Shown here piece by piece: positions 14,270-22,286 of a stretch of DNA of 34,441 nt. Made by a program: the position numbers and the translations under genes. The DNA is from Chitinivibrionia bacterium (GTDB lineage: Bacteria; Fibrobacterota; Chitinivibrionia; Chitinivibrionales; Chitinivibrionaceae): NCBI GenBank assembly GCA_009779925.1, contig WRAZ01000022.1:1-34441 (forward strand), read 5' to 3'. Position 1 is the first letter of the stretch, and each line of letters opens with the position of its first letter. The notes beneath the pieces were generated by a model that saw nothing but the letters and a program-made list of their open reading frames with translations, made no database searches and had not been told where the DNA came from.

Positions 14270-14357
14270 TTCGTTCGAGATGTTCGCCTGACTTTATTAT
14301 TATAGCGGCTATACCGCAGAACACCACCAACGGTATGCCTATTGTTTGCATTGCCAT
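14229..14357 (-). CDS. 42-residue one-TM micro-membrane protein, orphan copy
   Basis: The protein starts MAMQTIGIPLVVFCGIAAII and ends IKSGEHLERKGILQRWSGVATT. It has one helix and a tail with LERKGIL, like LEKRGIL in the 37-residue protein at 10483-10596. The start is uncertain: no Shine-Dalgarno precedes 14357, and the frame runs open upstream to a TAA near 14397 without another start. So it may be a 5'-truncated gene rather than a working one. Its two-TM partner is missing. The Rpn segment has separated it from its terminator. Confidence 0.45.
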   Translation of the reverse strand: MAMQTIGIPLVVFCGIAAIIIKSGEHLERKGILQRWSGVATT

Positions 14358-14404
14358 ATTTATGGATGTTTTGGGGTATTTGATGGGAGAGGCTTAGTTT
14401 ATTT

Positions 14405-15580
14405 GTGAAAAATATTAAAGTTGCGTTTTTGGTTATATTCTTTTTTTTGTCGGTCGCTCTTTTTGCGGACGATACCCAAAACCAAACCGCTCAGAGCCGA
14501 GATTTTAGTTTGTCGGGCTTTGGAGGCGCTTTGTTTCCGACAATTTATGGTGAAAACAGGTCGTGGCTTTGGGTTGTTTTGCAATTTAAATACAAAGATT
14601 TTCTTAGGGAAGGGCAACACCTTTATTTTGACGTGGGAGCTTGGCAAGACAGGCATTTCGGAACAACTATGCACATTCCGTTGGGAGCAAGCAATTATTT
14701 TTTTGACATAGGCGGACTTGTCGGCAGAAGACCGTCGCTTGTTTTTGAAGAAGAACTTTCGCCGTATCTTAATACTTTTACGCGTTTTGGGCGAAATATT
14801 TCGGAAAGACACAGAGTTTGCTACGAAATTGCCCCGCGTTTCAGAAGATACAGCCTAATGTCGCAAAACACTCGCGGCGATTGGCTGAGCGGCGACATTA
14901 TAGACGAATTTTGGGAAGTTTATCAAAGACTGCAATACCGATTTAGGCTGAGCGACAATCTTTATCCGCCTATGCTTTCTACTTTTGCGCAAATTTCGCT
15001 TAATACAAACATAATGCTTGCGTTTGAAAACGTATTTTGGGGAATTTCGGGAGAATTAAGCCAAAATATTCCTGTTTCTTACAGAGCGAGGCAGTCATTT
15101 TTGCTGAGAACAAGATTTGATACCACGCCGATAGGAGAACGCCACAGATACGGCGGATTTTTAACAGGCGGCGCGTTTTTTGTCCGCGGTTGGAACGACA
15201 ATTTTATCGGAAGCAGAGACAGCGTAAATTTCGGCAATAGAATAGTCGGCACTGCAGAATATCAGTTTTATATTGCAACGCTTCCCGAAATGCGTATGGG
15301 TGCTTTTTCTTGGGTTGACCACACATTAAGCGGATTTAGACCTGTAATGACAGGTGCGCTGTTTTTGGACGCAGGCTATCTGTTTGAGACTTTTAGTTCG
15401 CCGAGAGAAAGCATAAACGCAAATGCGGCAAGCGCAGGTATTGCAATTCGTCTTTTACAGCCGCGAATGCGTTCGGGCGCGTCGCTTGACTTCGCTTGGC
15501 AAATTTCGGGAACGCAAAAATATTTAAACAAAAATCGCAATTATCCTGTTGTCCATTTGGGTTTTGTTCAACACTTTTAG
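14405..15580 (+). CDS. Omp85/BamA-like outer-membrane barrel protein
   Basis: A 391-residue protein starting at GTG 14405, with GGGAGAGG about 12 bases before. The signal peptide is VKNIKVAFLVIFFFLSVALFA. No POTRA domains are visible. The body is an alternating aromatic/hydrophobic beta-strand sequence; GGAFFVRGWNDNFIG near residue 260 matches the VRG(F/Y) loop-6 motif of the Omp85 surface-antigen superfamily, and the chain ends in VHLGFVQHF with a terminal Phe, as expected for an outer-membrane barrel. It could help lipid or protein transport, but without POTRA domains the job is open. It converges on the FapA-like gene with a four-base overlap of the stop codons. Confidence 0.6.
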   Translation: MKNIKVAFLVIFFFLSVALFADDTQNQTAQSRDFSLSGFGGALFPTIYGENRSWLWVVLQFKYKDFLREGQHLYFDVGAWQDRHFGTTMHIPLGASNYFFDIGGLVGRRPSLVFEEELSPYLNTFTRFGRNISERHRVCYEIAPRFRRYSLMSQNTRGDWLSGDIIDEFWEVYQRLQYRFRLSDNLYPPMLSTFAQISLNTNIMLAFENVFWGISGELSQNIPVSYRARQSFLLRTRFDTTPIGERHRYGGFLTGGAFFVRGWNDNFIGSRDSVNFGNRIVGTAEYQFYIATLPEMRMGAFSWVDHTLSGFRPVMTGALFLDAGYLFETFSSPRESINANAASAGIAIRLLQPRMRSGASLDFAWQISGTQKYLNKNRNYPVVHLGFVQHF

Positions 15581-17310
15581 TCTTCTGTGCCTTTTTTTAG
15601 CCCGTATTGCTTTTTTGTCTGGATTGTTATTGTATCGGGTCTGTCGGCGCTTGCTTGCTCGTTTGCACCATCTTTGCCTTCGGGTGTTTTTACGGCAATC
15701 AGCGGTCCGCCGACAATTTCTGCGCCTTCGAGATAGTATTTTCTCGCAAAAACGTTGTCTTTTATGTAATATTTGTATCTGCCGATTTTTATGACAGTTC
15801 CCGCAAATCCGTTTTTCAAAATTGCAATATGACCTGTGTGTTGTCTTTCTTCGGCAAGTTTTGCGTTTATTGCGGTAAGGTTATTTTCCACGAGTTCACT
15901 CTTTGCTTTTATTTCCTCATATTTTTTCTTGCTTGCCAGATAATCGTTGTATTGCGGGCTTCCTTCTTTGTAGCCGAATGTTTTTATCGCCGTCGTTTTG
16001 TTTTTGTAGGCGTAATCTGAGTTTTTAAGCAATTCTGCGAGCGGTTTTTGCACTTCTTCCAATTTAGCGCGCTTTGCAATCAATTCTTTTTCGAGTTGGC
16101 TGTAAAGTGTTAGTTCGGTTGCAACTCCTTCTTCATTTGATGAGTTTGAGACAGTAATGCTTTCGTTAGCCTCTATTTTTCCGCCGACAACCGCCGATTT
16201 TTCGTTGAGAGTTTTATAATTTTTGCAAATTACGTTGCAATGGTGCATATAATTTCCGACATTTACGTCTCCTTCTATGCACTCAAAATCGGTGTCCTGC
16301 GCAAAATTTATGCTGATTGCGGTTTTTGCCGAGATAAACGTATTGTTTTTCCCTATTATTCCGCCGCTTATTTTTACCGAACCGCCTTTGGATTTTATTG
16401 TTGCACTTTCCACCATTCCGTGAATAACAATATCGCTTTCGCTTTCTACGCAAAAATCCGCCGCAACGTTTCCTTCAACATCTATCGCTCCCGGAAATCT
16501 CACATTTCCTGTATTGTAATCGACATTTTTTAATTCCAGACGTTCTTTTATAGAGAGCAGTCCTGCTTTGTTTATTAGCACGCCCGTTGTGTCCGCAACA
16601 AGATTTTTACCGTCTTCCGATACCGAAATAAACTGTGCGGGCTTCATAACAAATTCTTTTCGCGGTTTGGGCGGCACGGCGTTTCCTAAAACGTCTGTTC
16701 CCGGAGTTCCGTGGTCGGCGGGAATTTGCGTTCCTATAATGTCGCCCGCAAATATGGTGGTAAATGCCGAAATTTCTCTGTAATCCACAGAGCCGTCTTC
16801 CAGTTTTTTAGGCTCACTGCTTTTTTCCGTGTTGACTTTCATTTCTAAGGAACCGTCATATCCTTCTATGGGCGGAACTCCCTCCGCAACCAAATGAAAT
16901 TGCTCATAAAGTTGCTTCACGAGTATGTCTTCGAGAACATTATGCTTAATACCGAAAACTACTCCGACAATTTTTAGGCGCGCCAAAAGTTTATCGACAG
17001 TAAGGTTTTTTGCTTTCGCGTCAATAGAGACGCCCATATACACTTTCATCGGATTTGTTTTTACCGTTATAAGTTGGTCGAGTTCTCTGTCGTAGTCAAT
17101 AGGTATATCGCCGATACACTCCCAACTGCCGCTTGCTTTTTTTATAACCCTTTTGACAAGTTCCAAATCACCGCCGAGTACATTTTCGTACAACTCGGTG
17201 AATTTCTCAATCAACGGCTCTTTTTCCGTTTCCGGATAAACCATTATATAAAGTTTGCCGTCTTCATCTCTGCTTTCGACAATATTTGCAATTTCATCCA
17301 ATATAGCCAT
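15577..17310 (-). CDS. FapA/DUF342-family protein
   Basis: A 577-residue protein. ATG 17310 is chosen because AAGGGG precedes it; a frame running upstream to 17424 lacks a site. The middle (about 130-400) matches the FapA (formerly DUF342) pattern: VAEGVPPIEGYDGSLEM, VDYREISAFTTIFAGDIIGTQIPADHGTPGTDVLGNAV (shown in part), ISVSEDGKNLVADTTG, then a right-handed beta-helix-like run (VEGNVAADFCVESESDIVIHG, SVKISGGIIGKN). A coiled coil follows (about 430-530, LEKELIAKRAKLEEVQKPL), then a short C-terminal domain. DUF342 proteins occur in flagellar assembly (FapA) and in many non-flagellate lineages, where they may form polymer-like scaffolds. There is no flagellar gene nearby. Confidence 0.8.
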   Translation of the reverse strand: MAILDEIANIVESRDEDGKLYIMVYPETEKEPLIEKFTELYENVLGGDLELVKRVIKKASGSWECIGDIPIDYDRELDQLITVKTNPMKVYMGVSIDAKAKNLTVDKLLARLKIVGVVFGIKHNVLEDILVKQLYEQFHLVAEGVPPIEGYDGSLEMKVNTEKSSEPKKLEDGSVDYREISAFTTIFAGDIIGTQIPADHGTPGTDVLGNAVPPKPRKEFVMKPAQFISVSEDGKNLVADTTGVLINKAGLLSIKERLELKNVDYNTGNVRFPGAIDVEGNVAADFCVESESDIVIHGMVESATIKSKGGSVKISGGIIGKNNTFISAKTAISINFAQDTDFECIEGDVNVGNYMHHCNVICKNYKTLNEKSAVVGGKIEANESITVSNSSNEEGVATELTLYSQLEKELIAKRAKLEEVQKPLAELLKNSDYAYKNKTTAIKTFGYKEGSPQYNDYLASKKKYEEIKAKSELVENNLTAINAKLAEERQHTGHIAILKNGFAGTVIKIGRYKYYIKDNVFARKYYLEGAEIVGGPLIAVKTPEGKDGANEQASADRPDTITIQTKKQYGLKKGTED

Positions 17311-17500
17311 AAAACACCCCTTGTTTTTTTGGGTTGCGCGTGCATACCCTATTATTAACGTCAAAAATAATATAAAATCAATAGTAATGGCGAGTTTTTT
17401 TGATAATTTTAAGTTTTTTCCCATATTGCACTCTTTCCAAATATTATTTTCACGGCTATTTATTAGACTTATTAAATAAAAAACGGGAGAGGTATCTTTT

Positions 17501-18277
17501 ATGAAGATGATGAAAATCTTTGCGGCGATTTTGGTTTTGGCAACCGTTTTGCTGGCTCAGACAGGTCAGGTGAGACCGAGGGTTTTGGCGTTTGAAGAAG
17601 GCGACGACGAATTCGCTTTCGGTGTCCTTGCAGGTATTAACAAAGGAAGCGGCTTCGGCATAGTTCCGCTGATTTGGGACAGAGCCGCATTCGGCGGAAT
17701 GTTCTCTTTCGGCGCCGAACTGCGTATGTATTGGCAGAGGTACGATTATGGTTATTTGTGGCATAGACATTGGCACGGTGGTTATTGGCACGGTCTTAAT
17801 TGGCTTCGGACCGGTCAAGATGAACTTGGTTGGTTTAATGATTACGGTTGGGGAGGTATTCCTATTTATCGCCAGTATCATCACGGAGGACCTCGTTTGG
17901 CTTTTGACAGGAACGGCAATCTTACAAACGAGCTATATAATCCATTTTGGAATGATTGGCGCGATGAAGTTTACACAAGATTTGGCATTAACCCAAATTT
18001 CAGATTTATGTTTCACCCGTTCGGAATGCCATCTCTTAGAGGAAAGGTCGATGTAGCAAGACATATAGACCCGTATATCGGATTTAAAATCGGCGCTTCT
18101 TTAATATTTGACGACAAAGACGACCCGTTTATCAGAAAAGGCGACCGCGTAAGATTTGAATTTCCCGAATTTAATTGGTATGTTATAGGTCTTCGTTGGT
18201 ATTTCCGCGAACACGTATCACTTATGACGGAAATTTCGCAATACGATTTTTCGATAGGTTTTTCGTTTAATTTCTAA
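17501..18277 (+). CDS. predicted outer-membrane barrel protein with Trp/His-rich loop
   Basis: A 258-residue protein, ATG at 17501 (17507 also possible), GGGAGAGG upstream. The signal peptide is MKMMKIFAAILVLATVLLAQ. The body has beta-barrel-like strands (GVLAGINKGSGFGIVPL, FGMFSF, YIGFKIGASLIF, WYVIGLRWYFREHVSLMTEISQ) and a C-terminal strand ending in GFSFNF with Phe last. Residues about 80-130 form a loop dense in Trp, His and Tyr (GYLWHRHWHGGYWHGLNW), with histidines at alternating spacing. I do not recognise the family. It is divergent from the FapA-like gene (190-base gap) and has a strong terminator from a palindromic repeat. Confidence 0.55.
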   Translation: MKMMKIFAAILVLATVLLAQTGQVRPRVLAFEEGDDEFAFGVLAGINKGSGFGIVPLIWDRAAFGGMFSFGAELRMYWQRYDYGYLWHRHWHGGYWHGLNWLRTGQDELGWFNDYGWGGIPIYRQYHHGGPRLAFDRNGNLTNELYNPFWNDWRDEVYTRFGINPNFRFMFHPFGMPSLRGKVDVARHIDPYIGFKIGASLIFDDKDDPFIRKGDRVRFEFPEFNWYVIGLRWYFREHVSLMTEISQYDFSIGFSFNF

Positions 18278-18315
18278 ATCCTTGCCGGACGGACGATTTT
18301 TGTAGGGGCAGATTT

Positions 18316-18350
18316 GTAGGGGCAGGTTTCAAACCTGCCCTTGTTTTTTT
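18316..18350 (+). terminator. GTAGGGGC palindrome used as a terminator
   Basis: GGGCAGGTTT (18320-18329) and AAACCTGCCC (18331-18340) form a 10-bp stem with one loop base, followed by TTGTTTTTTT. It is a good Rho-independent terminator for the gene ending at 18277. The unit GTAGGGGCAGG... is a repeat; a partial copy GTAGGGGCAG lies at 18302-18311, and an inverted near-copy lies at 19373-19397. Confidence 0.8.
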
Positions 18351-19425
18351 ATCTACCAACCCTGATAGGTACAACCACCTGCATAGTTTGCCGATGATTA
18401 ACCCCGCCATCTGTGGGAATAAACGAAAGAGTAAAATTAACCTTCGCCTCGTCTCTGTCTAAAAAGCGCACTAAAATATCCGCCTGTCCGAAGTCCGCCA
18501 AAAATCTGTCGTCGCCTGTCTCAAATTCGTAAGGAAAACGCACAACATCTCGCACCTTAAAATAATGCGAATAGCCGATGTCGAACAGTCCGAAGTCAAG
18601 CCCCGTATAAACTTCTACTCCCGCGCTTATTTGATAATTTTTAGTAAATTCTCTTTGTCTGTTATACCTGAACATTCCGCGAAATCCGCCTCTGAATTCC
18701 CTTATACGTGAATTTTGCTCGCCAAGCGCACGATACGAAATATTCCCCACAAACGCACCGACATCTTCGACGTGGTCGCCGTGTCCGACGCCGCTTCTTA
18801 ACGCTATGTGGTCATAAATAAACTGATAGCCGAGTAAAAGATAACTTTGGTCGTTTAATATAAATGTGCCGGTAAGATTATGTCCGTGGATAAATCTTTC
18901 GCGAGTGTTTTCGCTTTGCATTCCCACCCAATCAGCCCAAACTGCCCAATTAAGCGCACCAAAATCCTGCTCGAAAAAAAGTCCCTGAAACACAGGATTT
19001 TGAAACTGCCAATGTTTCGATAAAATATAATCGTGATAATTTATAAGTAAACTTCGCGGCATAGTTCCAAAAACAAAGTTGTTTATGTCGTCCTGAAACC
19101 GAAAAGACATAATCGGCGAAAATCCGTCGCCTGTATTTTCGTCGCCATACTGCTGAAAGAAATTTACGCCGATAAAAACACCGCTGTTTCTGCTTGGCAA
19201 AAAGCCCACGGATAAATCGGCATTTGCACCGAAAACTGTCCCTGACCCTTCAGCCCCGAACTTGTTTTCGAGATTATCAAAAATTCCGTGGAAATTTCCC
19301 TCTATGGACAAAGGCGCGGCAAAAGTGATTTGGGCAATAAAAAGAATTGCAAAAATAACAACTGCTACGTAAGGGCAGGTTTTAAACCTGCCCCTACCAC
19401 CATATTTTAATACCCGAAATTCCAC
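18349..19425 (-). CDS. predicted outer-membrane beta-barrel protein; signal peptide carries a palindromic repeat
   Basis: A 358-residue protein. GTG 19425 with GAGGA upstream is the only good start; it overlaps the end of the sigma gene by 19 bases. The signal sequence has a long n-region (MEFRVLKYGGRGRFKTCPY) and a core VAVVIFAILFIAQITFA. The DNA of GGRGRFKTCP is the 25-bp GTAGGGGC palindrome, so a repeat seems to have inserted in frame. The mature part is a run of beta strands (GVFIGVNFFQQYG, FVFGTMPRSLLIN, LLLGYQFIYDHIALR, VNFTLSFIPTDGG) as in outer-membrane proteins; no family is recognised. The palindrome may mean an earlier start was displaced, and the true N-terminus could differ. Confidence 0.55.
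   Translation of the reverse strand: MEFRVLKYGGRGRFKTCPYVAVVIFAILFIAQITFAAPLSIEGNFHGIFDNLENKFGAEGSGTVFGANADLSVGFLPSRNSGVFIGVNFFQQYGDENTGDGFSPIMSFRFQDDINNFVFGTMPRSLLINYHDYILSKHWQFQNPVFQGLFFEQDFGALNWAVWADWVGMQSENTRERFIHGHNLTGTFILNDQSYLLLGYQFIYDHIALRSGVGHGDHVEDVGAFVGNISYRALGEQNSRIREFRGGFRGMFRYNRQREFTKNYQISAGVEVYTGLDFGLFDIGYSHYFKVRDVVRFPYEFETGDDRFLADFGQADILVRFLDRDEAKVNFTLSFIPTDGGVNHRQTMQVVVPIRVGR
19373..19397 (-). repeat. GTAGGGGC palindromic repeat inside a coding sequence
   Basis: On the minus strand this is GTAGGGGCAGGTTT-A-AAACCTGCCC, differing in one base from 18316-18340. The two lie in opposite orientation at the two ends of the barrel gene 18349-19425. Confidence 0.85.
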
Positions 19426-20294
19426 GACTGTTCCTCGTTGCTTGAAATTCCCAGATAGTCTTTCAGACGGTTTCTTGCGTCTTCGTCTTTGTAGAGTTTG
19501 CGGAGCGCTTTGTCGCGGGTAAGGCGCACTCTTTCGCGGGTAATTCCGAGTTCTGCACCTATTTCTTCGAGCGTTTTGGTGGACGAAAAATTTATTCCGT
19601 AATACATTCGTATTATTTTTTCTTCTTTGTCGTTAAGTATCGGCAATTCGTGAATAACTTTTTCTATTTCGTTGCGAAGTTCAAGAAGCATCATATCTTC
19701 GTTCTGCGATGGGTCAATCCCTATTGTGTCGAGCAGGGTCTGCGTGTTTTCTTCGTCCTGCACTTGCGAAATCGGGCGGTCGAGCGAAGTGTTTTTACTC
19801 TTCTCCATTATTTCTATAATGTCGTCTTTATGCTTCTTAAATTCGGGCTCTTCTATCGCTTTGTTGAAATCGCCGTCAAATTTTTCGAGCGTTTGTCTGA
19901 ATTTTGACAAAAGCGTAATTTTATTAACGGGGATATGTACCGTACTCATTCTGTCGAAAATCGCTTTTTGAATTGCTTGTCTCACCCACCAAACGGCATA
20001 AGAGATAAATTTAACGTCTTTGCTTTTGTCAAATCTTTTTGCCGCTTTCAAAAGTCCGAGGTTTCCTTCGTTAACCAGTTCCAAAAACGAAAGTCCGCCT
20101 GTTATTTTGTGTTTTCTCGCTTCTTTGGCGACGAAACGAAGGTTTGCGGTGACTAGCTTCTCTTCCGCTCCGGGGACTTTGTTGATTACGTCGTCTATAA
20201 GTATTTCTTCTTCTTCTTCACTCAACAATTTGAACTTGCTTACGTCCCTGAAATATAATTGCTCTGCTTTTGATTGCTCTCTTTGTTTTTTCAT
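19407..20294 (-). CDS. rpoD: RpoD/SigA-type sigma-70 factor
   Basis: A 295-residue protein, the short form without region 1.1 seen in Bacteroidota and Fibrobacterota. Region 1.2 is YFRDVSKFKLLSEEEEE. Region 2 is NLRFVAKEARKH, GGLSFLELVNEGNLGLLKAAKRFD (partial) and KFISYAVWWVRQAIQKAI. Region 3 is VHIPVNKITLLSK and onward. Region 4 is EEKIIRMYYGI, TLEEIGAELGITRERVRLTRDKALRKL. The helix-turn-helix keeps Arg-Glu-Arg but has Leu where housekeeping sigmas have the Gln of RERIRQI. It directs core RNA polymerase to promoters. No Shine-Dalgarno precedes ATG 20294. The neighbour upstream is glgC, with a hairpin between. It is probably the primary sigma, but another sigma-70 in the genome cannot be excluded. 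Confidence 0.85.
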   Translation of the reverse strand: MKKQREQSKAEQLYFRDVSKFKLLSEEEEEILIDDVINKVPGAEEKLVTANLRFVAKEARKHKITGGLSFLELVNEGNLGLLKAAKRFDKSKDVKFISYAVWWVRQAIQKAIFDRMSTVHIPVNKITLLSKFRQTLEKFDGDFNKAIEEPEFKKHKDDIIEIMEKSKNTSLDRPISQVQDEENTQTLLDTIGIDPSQNEDMMLLELRNEIEKVIHELPILNDKEEKIIRMYYGINFSSTKTLEEIGAELGITRERVRLTRDKALRKLYKDEDARNRLKDYLGISSNEEQSWNFGY

Positions 20295-20323
20295 AATAGT
20301 GTTTTTTATTTATTTAAAGGGTT

Positions 20324-20358
20324 CGCGAGCGCAAAACCTGCAAGGCTTCACGCTCGCG
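20324..20358. repeat. inverted repeat CGCGAGCG...CGCTCGCG between glgC and the sigma gene
   Basis: An exact 8-bp stem (20324-20331 with 20351-20358) encloses a 19-base loop, in the 74-base gap between the two genes. There is no T run on either side, so it is not a standard terminator; it could be a dispersed palindrome or a processing site. Confidence 0.5.
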
Positions 20359-20368
20359 TATTAAAAAA

Positions 20369-21649
20369 TTAAACCTGCCGCTGACTTTTCTGATTACTCG
20401 GGTTTGTCACAACGACAATTCCGTCATCCGAAACAAAATATTTCTTTTTGTCATCTTCCAAGTCGAAGCCGATTTTTGTGTTCGGCGGAATACAAACGTC
20501 TTTGTCAATAATCGCTCTTTTTATATGACAGTTTTCGCCTACGTCAACGTTCGGGTGCAGTATGGAATCTTCGACTTTTGCAAAGCTGTGAACGCGCACG
20601 CTTCGCGATAAAACCGAGTTAATCACTTCGCCGCCCGAAATTATACAACCGCTCGAAACAATCGAGTCAATTGCTGTTCCGACTCTTTTGTCTTTTCCTG
20701 AAGTATCGCTACCGAATACAAATTTTGCAGGCGCGGCTTTTTCGCTTCCTGTTCTGATAGGCCACGATTCGTTATACAAATTGATTTCGGGGATAACGTC
20801 TTTCAATGTCATATTTGCACGATAATACGCTTCCAGTGTTCCTACGTCTTCCCAATACATACATTGCTCGGGCGATTCTCCGGGGATTACGTTTTTGTGG
20901 AAATCGTAAACATAAACAGGGTATTCGTTGTAAATAGACGGAATAATGTTTTTGCCGAAATCGTGCGAAGAGTTTTCGTCAGCCGCGTCTTCCTCTAATT
21001 TTCTTGTTAAAAATCCTGTGTTAAAAATGTAATTACCCATTGAGCAAAGAGCCATTTTGGGATTACCCGGCATTGGTTTGGGATTATCGGGTTTTTCTTC
21101 AAATCCTATCATTCTTCCGTTAGGGTCAACCTGAATTACGCCGAATTGACTTGCTTCGCTTATCGGCTTGGGAATTGCCGCGACAGTCGCAACCGCTCCG
21201 TTGTCTCTGTGGAACGCAAGCATTCTCGAAATATCCATTTTGTAAATATGATCTGCGCCGAAAACCGCGACAAAATCGGGTTTTTCGTCATAAATCAAGT
21301 TCATATTCTGATAAATCGCGTCTGCAGTTCCCTGATACCAATTCTTTCCCGTTCTCATCTGCGCGGGAACAGGGTCGATATAATGACCAAGAATGTTTGA
21401 CAAACGCCAACCGTTAGTCAAATGTTTAATAAGCGAATCGGCTTTAAATTGGGTGAGTACTTTAATTTTGAATATACCCGAATTCACGAAATTGTTCAAA
21501 ACAAAGTCGATAATTCGATATTTCCCGCCAAAAATCACCGCCGGTTTGGCTCTGTCGCGAGTAAGCGGATAAAGCCGAGAACCCTCGCCGCCCGCCATAA
21601 TCATAGCCAATACGTTCGCATAACCAGACGCTTTTCTGTAAGTTTCCAT
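20369..21649 (-). CDS. glgC: glucose-1-phosphate adenylyltransferase (ADP-glucose pyrophosphorylase)
   Basis: A 426-residue protein. ATG 21649 is chosen because GGGAGGG precedes it. GlgC makes ADP-glucose from ATP and glucose-1-phosphate, the committed step of glycogen synthesis. Motifs: MIMAGGEGSRLYPLTRDRAKPAV (the nucleotide loop, shown in part), FGGKYRIIDFVLNN, WYQGTADAIYQN, GADHIYKMD, IGFEEKPDNP, and a left-handed beta-helix at the C-terminus (VHSFAKVEDSILHPNVDVG, shown in part) that binds effectors. Length is close to E. coli GlgC (431). It is upstream of the sigma gene and downstream of efp. Together with the phosphorylase-like gene at 4261 it is a second glycogen-related gene in the window. 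Confidence 0.95.
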   Translation of the reverse strand: METYRKASGYANVLAMIMAGGEGSRLYPLTRDRAKPAVIFGGKYRIIDFVLNNFVNSGIFKIKVLTQFKADSLIKHLTNGWRLSNILGHYIDPVPAQMRTGKNWYQGTADAIYQNMNLIYDEKPDFVAVFGADHIYKMDISRMLAFHRDNGAVATVAAIPKPISEASQFGVIQVDPNGRMIGFEEKPDNPKPMPGNPKMALCSMGNYIFNTGFLTRKLEEDAADENSSHDFGKNIIPSIYNEYPVYVYDFHKNVIPGESPEQCMYWEDVGTLEAYYRANMTLKDVIPEINLYNESWPIRTGSEKAAPAKFVFGSDTSGKDKRVGTAIDSIVSSGCIISGGEVINSVLSRSVRVHSFAKVEDSILHPNVDVGENCHIKRAIIDKDVCIPPNTKIGFDLEDDKKKYFVSDDGIVVVTNPSNQKSQRQV

Positions 21650-21686
21650 AAAGCGCACCCTCCCTTTGTATAAGTTTAAGTTTTGT

Positions 21687-22259
21687 TTATTTTTCAATTC
21701 TTCCCGAATATTCGCCGTTTGTTGTGTTTACGATAACAGTTTCGTCCGCTTCAATGAACATAGGAACTTGGATTACCAAGCCCGTCTCAAGTGTTGCAGG
21801 TTTTGTAACACTTCCCGAAATGGTTGCACCTTTAATTCCCGGTTCGGTTTCCGTAATTTTTAATTGAACGGTTGTGGGTGGTTGAACACCGATTGGTTTG
21901 TTGTCGTAAAGCATAATCTGACAAGTGTTGTTTGGAAGCAAATATCCCATTGCGTCGCCGGCTTCATCTTCCTTAAGTGTAATTTGCTCGAAATTTTCGC
22001 TGTCCATAAACACATAGCCGTCGCCGTCTTCGTAAAGATACTCAAACTGCTTTGTTTCGACAAAAGCGGTATCAACTTTTTCGTCCGTTCTGAAACGGTG
22101 TTCGACTTTTCGTCCGTTAATAATATTTTTTAGCATTGCAGAAATGTTGTTTGAACCGCGTCCTGTTTTTGTGTGTGAGAAATCAATAACTCTACACGGT
22201 TGCCCTTCGTAAAGAAGAACCATTCCTCTTGAAATATCTCCTGCTTTAATTGTAGCCAT
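21687..22259 (-). CDS. efp: elongation factor P
   Basis: A 190-residue protein from ATG 22259, with AGGAG seven bases before; the GTG at 22268 is a weaker start inside that site. EF-P rescues ribosomes stalled at proline runs. The N-terminal KOW-like domain ends in a tip loop THTKTGRGSNN-type (here SHTKTGRGSNN): Arg34 stands where E. coli has the modified Lys34. The later OB domains show YVFMDSENFEQITL, NKPIGVQPPTTVQLKITETEPGIKG (partial) and KPATLETGLVIQVPMFI, all standard. With arginine at the tip, EpmA lysylation is ruled out; a rhamnose (EarP) or no modification is possible. The start of glgC is 37 bases downstream, so they may be co-transcribed. Confidence 0.95.
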   Translation of the reverse strand: MATIKAGDISRGMVLLYEGQPCRVIDFSHTKTGRGSNNISAMLKNIINGRKVEHRFRTDEKVDTAFVETKQFEYLYEDGDGYVFMDSENFEQITLKEDEAGDAMGYLLPNNTCQIMLYDNKPIGVQPPTTVQLKITETEPGIKGATISGSVTKPATLETGLVIQVPMFIEADETVIVNTTNGEYSGRIEK

Positions 22260-22286
22260 TTTTTGCACTCCTTAAAATTTTATAAA

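Noticed and set aside
17311-17424. 38-residue hydrophobic extension of the FapA-like protein
   Set aside because: ATG 17310 has AAGGGG upstream and DUF342 proteins are cytoplasmic; the extension would add a membrane helix without a ribosome site.
20324-20358. Rho-independent terminator after glgC
   Set aside because: The stem has a 19-base loop and no T run; listed only as an inverted repeat.
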